NCBI GenBank assembly: GCA_030407315.1 | Contig: JALQPE010001860.1 | Location: 124,001 to 188,000 of the forward strand | Direction: 5' to 3' | DNA length: 64,000 nucleotides | DNA from: Asparagopsis taxiformis | Lineage: Eukaryota; Rhodophyta; Florideophyceae; Bonnemaisoniales; Bonnemaisoniaceae | Part shown: positions 1 to 9,689 of the stretch, piece after piece | Position numbering within the stretch: the first letter of the stretch is position 1 | Layout: each line of letters opens with the position of its first letter | Translations under genes and position numbers: made by a program | Notes under the pieces: generated by a model | Seen by the model: only the letters and a program-made list of their open reading frames with translations | Told to the model about the DNA's origin: nothing | The model's database searches: none

Positions 1-7
1 AATTCGT

Positions 8-2773
8 TTACTTCATACCAATCTTTTCCTCAGTCGAACTTCTATCCGCTTTCCTCGAGAGGGCTCTTTCACAGAATCGAACAAATAGCTCCGGATGCTC
101 AATCCCCATCGTAGCCTGCATACTAACCAACACGCTTTTCGGAGCGAAAGAACAGTACAAACATGATTCAAGCAAGTAGGTATTACCCTTTGAGTCGATT
201 CGATAATCGTAGATACTATAGTCTGTACAGCCAAGCGCCCTGTGTGCTGTAACAGAAGATTTGAACAGTTTCTCTTTCAGTTCATCATCGACATCTGCTG
301 GGCACACGCGTCCTCCAGACGCTAGCCCCGTTGGTCTTCCCGCCTTATTTGTCGATATTTTGTCTTCCGGTCGTCGAATAGGTGATTCCTTTGATAACAT
401 ATACTCGATAATTGGCAACATTTCCATCTCCCCACTTCCTGTTTCAATAATCGCCACACGAAGCTCTCGTCCGAGTTCAATAAATTGTTCACATAAAACC
501 TCATCTCCAAATTTGAACGCATGCTCCAAGCCTTCGGATATCTTCTCAGCATCTCGAATAACAGTGATGCCCAAAGAGTTGTCTTCTTCCACCGGCTTGA
601 AAATCACGGGTAGTTCCATATCAACTGTGTCTCCTCGGTGCAGGATCACAGACTTTGCGACACCAACTCCTTCCATAGCTGCACACGCCTTTGTTCGTGC
701 CTTATTTGTGGAAAGCGCAAGAGCCTCTGCAGAACATCCGACAATCGGGACATTCACGACGCGCAGTAGTCCACGATATGCGGTCAATCCATCATAGTCA
801 AACATATGCGGGATCGCAACATCAACCATGAGAGCTTCTAGTCGACGAACAGCCTCTCCAGTTGAAAGCTTGGGTGAATTGTCGCGTACTTCCGATATTG
901 TGCAATTCACTCCAATCGTCCATTCACCGGAAAGATGAACGTATGCGATCACGTGATCAAAACGTCCATCCGTTCCAACACTGTTAATGCACTCAAAGCC
1001 ATAGTACGAAGAAATTCCTTCATAGTACTTACTGGCAGTGGAACCCATCACATGAAGGACTCGCAGCTTTCTCAACGGAATTTCAAATGACCCTGCCAGA
1101 GACTTTGAAATGGTCACAAGCCTGTACGATACGGTGGAAGATGACTTGCTGATTTTGGATAACTTTTCACCAAGGACGAGTCGTGTTTCACCAGAACAAT
1201 TTGTTTGGATAAAGTTGTCCAATTCTGTCACTGAGGAAATAGAGACACACTCAGAGGGAAGGGATGCCACATCGATGTTTTCCCCATCGTCATAAGAAAA
1301 GTGAACAACGTGTCGACGAGCAGAAATACTCGCGTCTCGAACTTTTTCATGTTTCGGTGTCGAAATGTCCAACAACACTGTGTCTGCATGTTTGACAGCT
1401 TGAACAACTTCGGAAATTTTGAGGTCCTCCACTTCATCCTTGAACAGTTGAAGGTCTCTTCCCGGGGATGGCCCATCAACAATTGCCTTGCATATGTTGA
1501 CGTCAATTTTCTGAATCGAGTTGTTGATTAGTCCTCTATTTCCAATGGCATTTAATGGCCACATGATCTCTGCGCCGAAAAAGGGGAAAGGATCTGACAA
1601 CTTGAAATATCCCTCAGATCTTGGAGCCCAAGGCCAGCAGTTTTTGTGGAAAACGAATCCAACAGGTCGAGATATGGTTCTGTGGATCACATCAATTCCG
1701 AAAAATGCCTCTGCCCACAGAGGAGTTTCAGACACAGTCTCCAGGATAGAGGAAGCACGTGGATTACATTCAATGATGTATGGCTTGTTGGAATCTTTCT
1801 CCCTGATGAAATCAAAGGCAAACTGGCCAGTTAATTTCATACCTGAAATGAGCTTGCGAATCGGTACGTCGAAATCATCTGCAAGGGGCACGCCATCAAA
1901 TTCCACAAGGTCAAATGCAGAGCGATAGCAAGCAGCAAACGTCACAACTCCACCATTAGAAATGTACCATGCTGAGTATTCATCCCCCTTGATGAATCGT
2001 TGCCATTGCCACGGGTCTTTCTTGGATGGTTGAATGAATGAAGGTACAACTTGGCCAGCTCTGAGAGGGACAATTTCCTCAGCGCGGTTCACGGAAGAAG
2101 CGACGCGCTTCAGGATCACATGATCTGTGTTCTTCACAATGTTGGTAATGTCTTCTCGCGAGCTTACTATCCCATGCTCTGGTGTCGGTACATCGTACAT
2201 ATCACAAAATATTGAAAATTGTGTACGATCATCTAGATTCACAGCCGTCTCCAGGTCGGGACAGAACCACGTCACATTGGGAAGAACTTTAGAGAGTTTG
2301 TCCTTGGCAAGACCGATGAAAAGTACCTCATTAATCGTGCTTACAGGTAGGACGACATCAACATTGTTCTGCACGAGAATGTCGCGAAAAGATTCAACCC
2401 AATCATCGAGACGGGATGTGTCCAAGGCTGGGAGAAGCACAAATTTGTCACATGCGACACTGAGAGCGGATGCACTGACGGTTTCGTAGTCTGCAACGAT
2501 AACCCTGGCACCAATCTGTTTGAGAGCCCGAACAGTGTGCAAGGTTTTGGCTTGGCGCCCTGTCGTGACCAACACAGTTTTTCCGGCTGCGATACCACCG
2601 CCTGCGGAGACAGAGTCCGAATCTGGAATGCGAAATGTGTTTTGAAGCCATTGAAGGACGTGTTTTGCAATCACTAGCAGAACCCATGTAGCGTTGATCG
2701 TCGCAACAAGAAGAAGCCTAAGAAACTCCCAGGCTTTCGCCTTGCCGGGACTCTGTTCCCTAGATTTTTTCAT
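8..2773 (-). CDS. MysC-MysD fusion, two ATP-grasp ligases (MAA sunscreen synthesis)
   Basis: A 921-residue protein with two ATP-grasp modules. Residues about 17-40 are a hydrophobic segment. Residues about 65-430 form a carbamoyl-phosphate-synthase-like ATP-grasp unit ending in the ECNPR signature that supplies the Glu/Asn metal ligands. After a linker of about 130 residues, residues about 560-900 look like a D-Ala-D-Ala ligase (FKPVEEDNSLG, then DYRIDSKG and LLES near the end). That order matches cyanobacterial MysC, which joins glycine to 4-deoxygadusol, followed by MysD, which adds the second amino acid to mycosporine-glycine to give shinorine or porphyra-334. From memory, red algae carry such a fusion. 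The start is the ATG at 2773; an upstream TTG is in frame but unlikely. The gene ends 8 bp from the window edge, so MysA/MysB partners could lie just to the left. The substrates are inferred. Confidence 0.82.
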   Translation of the reverse strand: MKKSREQSPGKAKAWEFLRLLLVATINATWVLLVIAKHVLQWLQNTFRIPDSDSVSAGGGIAAGKTVLVTTGRQAKTLHTVRALKQIGARVIVADYETVSASALSVACDKFVLLPALDTSRLDDWVESFRDILVQNNVDVVLPVSTINEVLFIGLAKDKLSKVLPNVTWFCPDLETAVNLDDRTQFSIFCDMYDVPTPEHGIVSSREDITNIVKNTDHVILKRVASSVNRAEEIVPLRAGQVVPSFIQPSKKDPWQWQRFIKGDEYSAWYISNGGVVTFAACYRSAFDLVEFDGVPLADDFDVPIRKLISGMKLTGQFAFDFIREKDSNKPYIIECNPRASSILETVSETPLWAEAFFGIDVIHRTISRPVGFVFHKNCWPWAPRSEGYFKLSDPFPFFGAEIMWPLNAIGNRGLINNSIQKIDVNICKAIVDGPSPGRDLQLFKDEVEDLKISEVVQAVKHADTVLLDISTPKHEKVRDASISARRHVVHFSYDDGENIDVASLPSECVSISSVTELDNFIQTNCSGETRLVLGEKLSKISKSSSTVSYRLVTISKSLAGSFEIPLRKLRVLHVMGSTASKYYEGISSYYGFECINSVGTDGRFDHVIAYVHLSGEWTIGVNCTISEVRDNSPKLSTGEAVRRLEALMVDVAIPHMFDYDGLTAYRGLLRVVNVPIVGCSAEALALSTNKARTKACAAMEGVGVAKSVILHRGDTVDMELPVIFKPVEEDNSLGITVIRDAEKISEGLEHAFKFGDEVLCEQFIELGRELRVAIIETGSGEMEMLPIIEYMLSKESPIRRPEDKISTNKAGRPTGLASGGRVCPADVDDELKEKLFKSSVTAHRALGCTDYSIYDYRIDSKGNTYLLESCLYCSFAPKSVLVSMQATMGIEHPELFVRFCERALSRKADRSSTEEKIGMK

Positions 2774-3499
2774 CTTCAACGTATGAAGAGAATCTAATGC
2801 TGCCTAGCTGTACAGTATCATGGAGTATATAAAAACGGGAGATTGCATCCAAACAAGTTGGCACGATCAGAGCGGCCAGGAAAAAGGATATCCATGCTTG
2901 TTGACCAGTATCGAAAAGACATGCCCTTGAGCGAGAACACATAACAATTTGTTCATATGATTTGGGGAGGCACAGCCCCAATGACGAAAGCGATAGCGAA
3001 ATTAAGCAACAGCAATACCTCAAGTTACGACATGGGCGGCGGATAAGAGTTCCACCAGCGACTCATATTGGGGGTTTGTCTACAGCGAGCGGTGGGGTAT
3101 CCATGGAAATCCAAGTAAGTGCAGCAGTTTATATGTGTGCTGTCCAACTCATGGAGAAAAATTATTAGGTTGCCGGTCGACAGTGTCTAATATCCACCAC
3201 AGAAGTTGGGCATGTAAACAGCTGGTGGTTGGTGATAAAGATCAGATAACACAGCTGAAGGTACAACATTCTGAATATTCAGATCTGCTCTCTTGCACCA
3301 GTCAGATTACCTACGAGGCCCGTCAGGCATCGATTAAACACACCCGTAAGTCTGACGGCGACCACTTACACTAAATACTTTATTCACGTATGCCATTTGG
3401 ACACGTAGGATCAAATTCCGGTCGACATTTGAAACTTGAATTATTTTCATGGCCAATCTATCGACAACACGCAAAATGTACCATAATACACCAGTCATT
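2774..3499. other. Intergenic region upstream of MysC-MysD
   Basis: This 726-bp stretch separates the 5' end of the MysC-MysD gene from the 3' end of the next minus-strand gene. Only short ORFs without recognisable content occur. It presumably holds the MysC-MysD promoter. Confidence 0.5.
2826..2831 (-). promoter_or_regulatory. Possible TATA box of the MysC-MysD gene
   Basis: TATATA lies 53-58 bp upstream of the ATG at 2773, inside a short AT-rich stretch. Its position suits a TATA element with a short leader, but the assignment rests on sequence alone. Confidence 0.25.
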
Positions 3500-4183
3500 T
3501 CACTTCTTCGGTGGATGAGTCAAACCCACAGCTCCGCCAAAATGTCTGCCCTCCCCACAAACCTCATCTATAATCCACTTAGCAACATCTCCACGATCAA
3601 CATGCGATGGACCGCCAGTACTGCCCGATAACACAACAGTTCCCCTCTCATTACCAACCGTCAATCCAGTCGGACGCACAATCAGCAATCTCTTCTTCTG
3701 TGCCTCATCATCACCCAAACCTGCTTTCAGCGCATTTTCTTGTTGAGTATGGTCCTTCAACACATGTCTCAGATGAAAAGTGAGAACCTTTCCCATACCG
3801 AACCCGATATTAATCTTCGTATCTCCTGCACCATCACTGGACACCGCTGCGACTCTAACATGTTCAAATGGCGTACCCGGCTTGATGACTTCCATGAGAG
3901 CCGTTGCGGTCTTTTCACGCACATCTGAAGGGCGCGTATTCGGATGCCCTATGGTCATGATCACTGTATTTGCAGACGTTGCCTCCAGCGCTTTTCTGAT
4001 GTCATCTGCCTTGGTCGAGTCACCTTCTTGAACCGAGGCACACTTTTCCGCCTCGGCAGCTGGTAGCTTGGATTTTGCACGGACAAATGCATGTATTGTT
4101 GGCGACTTGTCATGCCCGCTTGCCTTGCGAATTAGCTCAAGGCCAGTGCGCCCACTTGCGCCTAGAATTAGGATGGAGATCAT
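3500..4183 (-). CDS. Atypical SDR, NmrA/NAD(P)-binding family (diverged paralogue)
   Basis: A 227-residue Rossmann protein. The N-terminus ILILGASGRTG is the glycine-rich dinucleotide-binding loop of atypical short-chain dehydrogenases (NAD_binding_10/NmrA type). Later conserved blocks are VSSDGAGD, LLIVRPTGLT and VDRGDVAKWI. No classical Tyr-x3-Lys catalytic pair is evident, so it may be a redox sensor or an isomerase-like SDR rather than a dehydrogenase. It is clearly homologous along its whole length (I estimate over 60% identity) to the two identical copies at 5002-5688 and 6561-7247, so it is the older member of a local three-gene family. It is divergent from the 5002 copy across an 818-bp gap. 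The ATG at 4183 is the only sensible start. The substrate is unknown. Confidence 0.85.
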   Translation of the reverse strand: MISILILGASGRTGLELIRKASGHDKSPTIHAFVRAKSKLPAAEAEKCASVQEGDSTKADDIRKALEATSANTVIMTIGHPNTRPSDVREKTATALMEVIKPGTPFEHVRVAAVSSDGAGDTKINIGFGMGKVLTFHLRHVLKDHTQQENALKAGLGDDEAQKKRLLIVRPTGLTVGNERGTVVLSGSTGGPSHVDRGDVAKWIIDEVCGEGRHFGGAVGLTHPPKK

Positions 4184-4883
4184 GGCGAAATGATGATGAT
4201 TGCGTTTGTTGTGGTTTCTTCTCTGAGTACCATTGTATCTGCTTGGGGATAGAATACGGTTTGTGCTATTCCGCTACAATTGCCAGGCACGTGTCTCCTA
4301 CAGCTTTACCCTAAGTCGTTGTTTCCCTTTACCGCATCCCATTCTAATGTTGCTCATTGGATGAAGTATCTAGAATGGCCCAAGCTAATTGGACGAAAAA
4401 GATTCTCGGAGCGGCCAGCTTGCGACCTCTTCTGGCTCTTGATTGGTTGCTCGTCTCATGACATACATGTTCCATTCTCCAGATCAATTGGCTATATTTG
4501 ATTCTGTTAGCGCCTTTGGCTTATCTTTTTCGTCATTCATACTGTGAGAGCTAGGGATGCACCGAGCCAATGGCATTTTACAAAGTCACACGGTGCGTTG
4601 GGTGCCCCGCCCCGTTGTCCCCGTGTAGTACTTCACTACATCACATTTCTGTCACGTCACATACTTTCCCATTACTCTACCTTTTCGCCTTTTGCCCTCA
4701 CACATCCCTGCTGTACCTCACCTGCACTTCTCACCCATCTATGTAACACCACTCTACTCGAATGCTCAACCGACCAGATTGTCCCCGTTCTCTTCCCCCA
4801 CCTCGACAGATTGTCCCCTCTATTTCCTCCCGTTTCCCAACATTCTCCCCATCCCCACTCCACCCTTCCATACTCCTACTCCA

Positions 4884-4889
4884 TATAAA
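4884..4889 (+). promoter_or_regulatory. Candidate TATA box, SDR copy 1
   Basis: TATAAA occurs 113 bp before the ATG at 5002, followed by a CA-rich leader (about 4921-4963). The same element is present in the mirror copy at 7360-7365. Confidence 0.4.
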
Positions 4890-5001
4890 CACTGTACATC
4901 ATCCCTTCTTTCCACATTTTCACATAAACACACACACTCACACACGTACACATACACCATCCAATCAAATCTCAGTTTCATCATCACACCACACCACAAA
5001 A

Positions 5002-5688
5002 ATGACTCCATCCATCCTCATCATTGGCGCCTCCGGTCGTACAGGCCTGGAGATCATCCGTTCCGCCGCACATCATCCCACCCGTCCTGCCCTCCACGCC
5101 TTGGTCCGCACCCCCTCCAAGCTGCCTCAAACAGAGTCTAAACTCTGCTCATCTGTTATCAAAGGCAATGCTACCTCCACACAAGACATCACTCGTGCCC
5201 TCACAGCATCATCCGCAGACACAGTCGTCATCGCCATCGGTGCCGCCGACACACGGCCGTCAGACATTCGTGAAAAATCAGCCGAAGCACTGATGAGCGT
5301 CGTGAAACCAGGCTCAAAGTTCGAACACGTCAGAATCGTGTGCATGTCGAGTGACGGAGCGGGAGACTCGAAAATCAAAATCGGACTCGGATTCGGAAAG
5401 GTATTGACACACTATCTACGCCACGTGCTGGACGATCACAACAGACAGGAGGCAGCACTGAAGAAGGGACTCGGGAGTGACGAGGGTCAGCAGAAGAGGT
5501 TGCTGATTGTGCGCCCGACAGGTCTGACATCTGGCAAGGCGAGGGGGCGTGTGATGCTTTCTGGCAGTGCTGAGGGGCCGTCGCGTGTGGACCGGGGTGA
5601 TGTGGCGAAGTGGATTGTGGACGAGGTTTGTGGAAAGGGAAGTCACTTTGGAAGTGCTGTTGGGATGACACAGGCGGCGAAGAACTGA
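5002..5688 (+). CDS. Atypical SDR, NmrA/NAD(P)-binding family (copy 1)
   Basis: A 228-residue protein starting at the ATG at 5002, immediately before ILIIGASGRTG, the dinucleotide-binding loop. The open frame continues upstream, but that extension is low-complexity His/Thr/Ser sequence read from a CA-rich leader, so I treat it as untranslated. The blocks SSDGAGDSK, LLIVRPTGLT and VDRGDVAKWIVDEVCG are shared with the paralogue at 3500-4183. The gene is tail-to-tail with an identical copy at 6561-7247, and promoter and 3' flank are duplicated as well, so both copies should be expressed alike. Substrate and pathway are not visible from the sequence. Confidence 0.88.
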   Translation: MTPSILIIGASGRTGLEIIRSAAHHPTRPALHALVRTPSKLPQTESKLCSSVIKGNATSTQDITRALTASSADTVVIAIGAADTRPSDIREKSAEALMSVVKPGSKFEHVRIVCMSSDGAGDSKIKIGLGFGKVLTHYLRHVLDDHNRQEAALKKGLGSDEGQQKRLLIVRPTGLTSGKARGRVMLSGSAEGPSRVDRGDVAKWIVDEVCGKGSHFGSAVGMTQAAKN

Positions 5689-5775
5689 AGAATGATATGT
5701 TATTGGATAGGAACGAACGCATAGTAGAGTTAAAGTAGTTAATTGCACAAGCACGAAGGGAGAATCAAATTAAAT

Positions 5776-6473
5776 TTTGTTGAGATAGGTATTGATTGGA
5801 AAAAGGGTTGCATATTTGCTCTGACTTCGTTTGTAATCTCATCTTCTCATTAGTCGTGCTCTTCCACAGATAGAGCGGATCGTTCCTACGCAGTTTCAAT
5901 ATTCAACTATGTGCTCCTATTTAACTTGTGCACGACCGTTCAATTCGAACAGGTTGAACTCAAGTTTGAGCTCCGTGGATGCCACGGCAGATAGACGGAC
6001 TGCATACTTGCTGAGAAATAAATTTATCCTGATACGGTACCCTGCAAAATATCACGTACAAATGGAAACAACCAATTACTTTACTCCCTTCAGTGAAATA
6101 CTTCAAAAAGTGTATCCTGTGTGAATTATTGCAATTATTCTAAGAAGCTTCAGCCGTCCACAATGCGACGACAAACGTAAAACTTTCCTCCGTAAGTATG
6201 TTTGATCGAAAAGTTCATCTCATACAGAATTACGAATTACCCGAGAGCAAATCCTACTGAGCCCCGTCACAAAAAAATGGTATGACGTAAATGTCATTGT
6301 AGCTTGAAAGAGACGGTACAGTGAGTTCTCTCCCATGATATGATCTTTCCTCCACACGACGTTATGGACTACACTAAGATGTTTGAATGATTTCCGTTCT
6401 TCTTTACGCCACCTTCCGAAGCAAAAGCGATACGCAATATTGGGCGTACCTCATATCATTACATCGGGATGAG
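5776..6473. other. Spacer between the inverted SDR copies
   Basis: This is 698 bp of unique, AT-rich sequence between the repeat arms, holding the two convergent 3' regions. A 71-codon frame has no recognisable content. I see no gene. Confidence 0.6.
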
Positions 6474-7662
6474 ATTTAATTTGATTCTCCCTTCGTGCTT
6501 GTGCAATTAACTACTTTAACTCTACTATGCGTTCGTTCCTATCCAATAACATATCATTCTTCAGTTCTTCGCCGCCTGTGTCATCCCAACAGCACTTCCA
6601 AAGTGACTTCCCTTTCCACAAACCTCGTCCACAATCCACTTCGCCACATCACCCCGGTCCACACGCGACGGCCCCTCAGCACTGCCAGAAAGCATCACAC
6701 GCCCCCTCGCCTTGCCAGATGTCAGACCTGTCGGGCGCACAATCAGCAACCTCTTCTGCTGACCCTCGTCACTCCCGAGTCCCTTCTTCAGTGCTGCCTC
6801 CTGTCTGTTGTGATCGTCCAGCACGTGGCGTAGATAGTGTGTCAATACCTTTCCGAATCCGAGTCCGATTTTGATTTTCGAGTCTCCCGCTCCGTCACTC
6901 GACATGCACACGATTCTGACGTGTTCGAACTTTGAGCCTGGTTTCACGACGCTCATCAGTGCTTCGGCTGATTTTTCACGAATGTCTGACGGCCGTGTGT
7001 CGGCGGCACCGATGGCGATGACGACTGTGTCTGCGGATGATGCTGTGAGGGCACGAGTGATGTCTTGTGTGGAGGTAGCATTGCCTTTGATAACAGATGA
7101 GCAGAGTTTAGACTCTGTTTGAGGCAGCTTGGAGGGGGTGCGGACCAAGGCGTGGAGGGCAGGACGGGTGGGATGATGTGCGGCGGAACGGATGATCTCC
7201 AGGCCTGTACGACCGGAGGCGCCAATGATGAGGATGGATGGAGTCATTTTTGTGGTGTGGTGTGATGATGAAACTGAGATTTGATTGGATGGTGTATGTG
7301 TACGTGTGTGAGTGTGTGTGTTTATGTGAAAATGTGGAAAGAAGGGATGATGTACAGTGTTTATATGGAGTAGGAGTATGGAAGGGTGGAGTGGGGATGG
7401 GGAGAATGTTGGGAAACGGGAGGAAATAGAGGGGACAATCTGTCGAGGTGGGGGAAGAGAACGGGGACAATCTGGTCGGTTGAGCATTCGAGTAGAGTGG
7501 TGTTACATAGATGGGTGAGAAGTGCAGGTGAGGTACAGCAGGGATGTGTGAGGGCAAAAGGCGAAAAGGTAGAGTAATGGGAAAGTATGTGACGTGACAG
7601 AAATGTGATGTAGTGAAGTACTACACGGGGACAACGGGGCGGGGCACCCCAACGCACCGTGT
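6474..7662 (-). repeat. Right arm of the 1.19-kb inverted repeat
   Basis: This is the reverse complement of 4588-5775 with a single 1-bp insertion near the outer end. All frames, including antisense shadows, give identical translations in the two arms, so coding and non-coding parts are equally conserved. That indicates a very recent duplication, ongoing gene conversion, or an assembly foldback. Confidence 0.95.
6561..7247 (-). CDS. Atypical SDR, NmrA/NAD(P)-binding family (copy 2)
   Basis: A 228-residue protein identical to the product of 5002-5688, encoded in the right repeat arm. The start is the ATG at 7247. It has the same GASGRTG dinucleotide-binding loop. Because no substitution has accumulated even at synonymous sites, the copies cannot have diverged in function. 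The outer promoter boundary of this copy lies at 7662, beyond which the sequence is unrelated to the flank of copy 1, so distal regulation could differ. Confidence 0.88.
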   Translation of the reverse strand: MTPSILIIGASGRTGLEIIRSAAHHPTRPALHALVRTPSKLPQTESKLCSSVIKGNATSTQDITRALTASSADTVVIAIGAADTRPSDIREKSAEALMSVVKPGSKFEHVRIVCMSSDGAGDSKIKIGLGFGKVLTHYLRHVLDDHNRQEAALKKGLGSDEGQQKRLLIVRPTGLTSGKARGRVMLSGSAEGPSRVDRGDVAKWIVDEVCGKGSHFGSAVGMTQAAKN

Positions 7663-9689
7663 TCCACAGCTTTCAAACCAAAACTTCTGTAAAATATGAG
7701 CAAAAAAGGAGTGCGATATCTCTAAAATTTAGTATACATGGCCGCTGAACAGTTAAATTTCAAGTTGGTGCATCGCAGCAGGTTGTCGACAATCTTCAAT
7801 GGGAGCACGATATTCAGAATGAGGCAGGAGCTCTACACATGTCGTGCAAATTTGACGCCGTTTCCAGAAAGAAATAAACATAACTTTACCCCGGAATATT
7901 CCAAATTGACGTCCTGGTCCAGGACTCCTGGTTCCAACCCGGCCCGTATTACTTTGCGAGTCCTCTCTTGTTCCCTCAGCATCTTACCAGTATAAAAATT
8001 GCACTATACGCTTGGGTATTCGTGGTGACGAGAAATACGCCTTAGGGATTTTGCGGACTTCCCGAAACACTGTACTTCACATGAGGGACTTTTTCGCCCG
8101 ATCGGCCCCGAAACTGATCGTGTGAGCTCGAGGACAAGAGCGACAGTGATCTCGCCCAAAGGCCTAGACAGTGGCCCTGCCCGAGGCGTAGAGGCGAGCG
8201 GAACAGGCGTGAATAAACTTGCTACGCGCAGTCTTTATCGAAGGACAGTGTAGCGTACAATTCCCTACCATTTTTCTTTGCCTCGTAGAAGACTACTTTC
8301 AGGTACCGGAAATCGCTTGTCGGAGGAACGGTTATTCTTCTGGCAAGAAGCGACGCCACTGAGGCGCTCAGTGAAGCAATATGTCCGGTTCGCACAACGC
8401 AACTGTTGAAAAGATTTTTCTATGAGAAAGTCACGGGAAATGCTGAACTACATATTGTTCTTGGTTTCAACTACTAGAGTAGACGATGCACCCGCCCTCA
8501 GAATTTATATGAGAGCAGCAGTGTACCAAGGATTATTCATATGAACATTCATATTGACGAACCATCGCTAAGGAGACGGTTCCCTTGAAATCTCGTCTCC
8601 TCGCATTTTATTTCAAGTTTTCTAAAGTGGCATGAGTCTGCTGTCATTCAGACGAGTAGTTCAGGATTCTTGTATCTTGAAAGCAGATAGCCCCTACTAC
8701 TCACTGCTATCACAGAGATAGAAACAGATAGAATAGCTTCTCAGTTTATTGCATTACGGCTCTCGAGTTCTCTCAGTCTTGCCGAAAAAGGAAACACAGG
8801 GTTCACGTCTTTGCTAATGCGACGTTGAAGATACATCCATCAAAGAGGAATGGGTGTCCATTAAGTTGAGAAATATGAGACCAATTTCCGACGTCAGATT
8901 CAAGTTCATTGCAGTGGAAACTGTACTGTAACATCACGCTTTGCTTCGTGTACTGTCCTGCTGATAATGATCAATTGGCACTGTGTATTGTGATCGCTTA
9001 CTGCAGAACGCGATGGCGGGGAGCAGTGATTAGTGCAAGACATGTCGTGTTCCGGGGAAACAAAGCGCTCGACAGCTTAAACAGTACAGTCGCCTGGCTT
9101 TGTCAATATAGGAAACATCATTGGTGTTGAAGATGGACAAAACCGTTGGAGTACTTCGATGGACTATTCTCGTCTGATCAGATTAGCAAATTGATAGCAA
9201 AACATAAAATTAAAATATATGGGCCGGATGGATGGCTGCGTAGGTCATTTGCCACGCTTGTGCTCCCCAGTCCCGTACCGAGTCGAGTGGACTCCAGCTT
9301 GATGAAACATAACTTGAGAGTAGAGCTGCCGCTCGATGAAAATTGATGGACGAGAGCCAGCTCGCAAATGGTTTGAATTGGAGCACAAGAAAGGTAACTT
9401 AGTAACAGGAACGAAGAGGCCACTTGGAGTGGAATAGAACATTTCGTTGACAATGCTCAGGTTGCATGCCTAAATTTATCAAAAAAAACAATTTCCAACG
9501 ATTTCTTGGTCGATGCACTGTTTGCAATGGCGCCCATTTCGCGCCAATTTCGCCCATTTTGCTCCAACCACAACACATTCCTCCCACCCGCTTTCAACGC
9601 CAGTCCGACCATCGTCAATCTTCAACCCTTGAACGGCACTCCATCATATTGTCTCTCCCCTCAGTCCGAGAACATTCCGTTCTGGTAAC
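7663..9689. other. Gene-poor region
   Basis: These 2.0 kb contain no ORF that I can support. A locally GC-rich patch lies near 8100-8240. Short frames at 7738-7995, 8909-9130 and 9146-9346 lack recognisable motifs. The last 200 bp probably serve as promoter and leader of the gene at 9690. A small spliced gene could have escaped me. Confidence 0.5.

Larger units (their letters stand above)
4588..5775 (+). repeat. Left arm of a 1.19-kb near-perfect inverted repeat
   Basis: Bases 4588-5775 reappear as the reverse complement of 6474-7662. The only difference I see is one extra base in a G run (three G near 4600, four G near 7640). The arm contains a complete SDR gene with about 414 bp of upstream and 87 bp of downstream sequence. 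Homology stops abruptly at both ends, and the 698-bp spacer shares nothing with the arms. Confidence 0.95.

Noticed and set aside
8..2773. Carbamoyl-phosphate synthase large subunit
   Set aside because: The two halves are different ATP-grasp subtypes, not an internal duplication, and the oligomerisation and allosteric domains are absent.
4762..5001. 80-codon N-terminal extension of the SDR (mirrored in the right arm)
   Set aside because: The His/Thr/Ser-rich translation of a CA-rich leader has no counterpart in the paralogue at 3500-4183, and a TATA-like box lies inside it.
7910..7945. Possible tRNA T-arm (GGTTCCAACCCGG)
   Set aside because: No A-box or cloverleaf could be placed at the required distance upstream.
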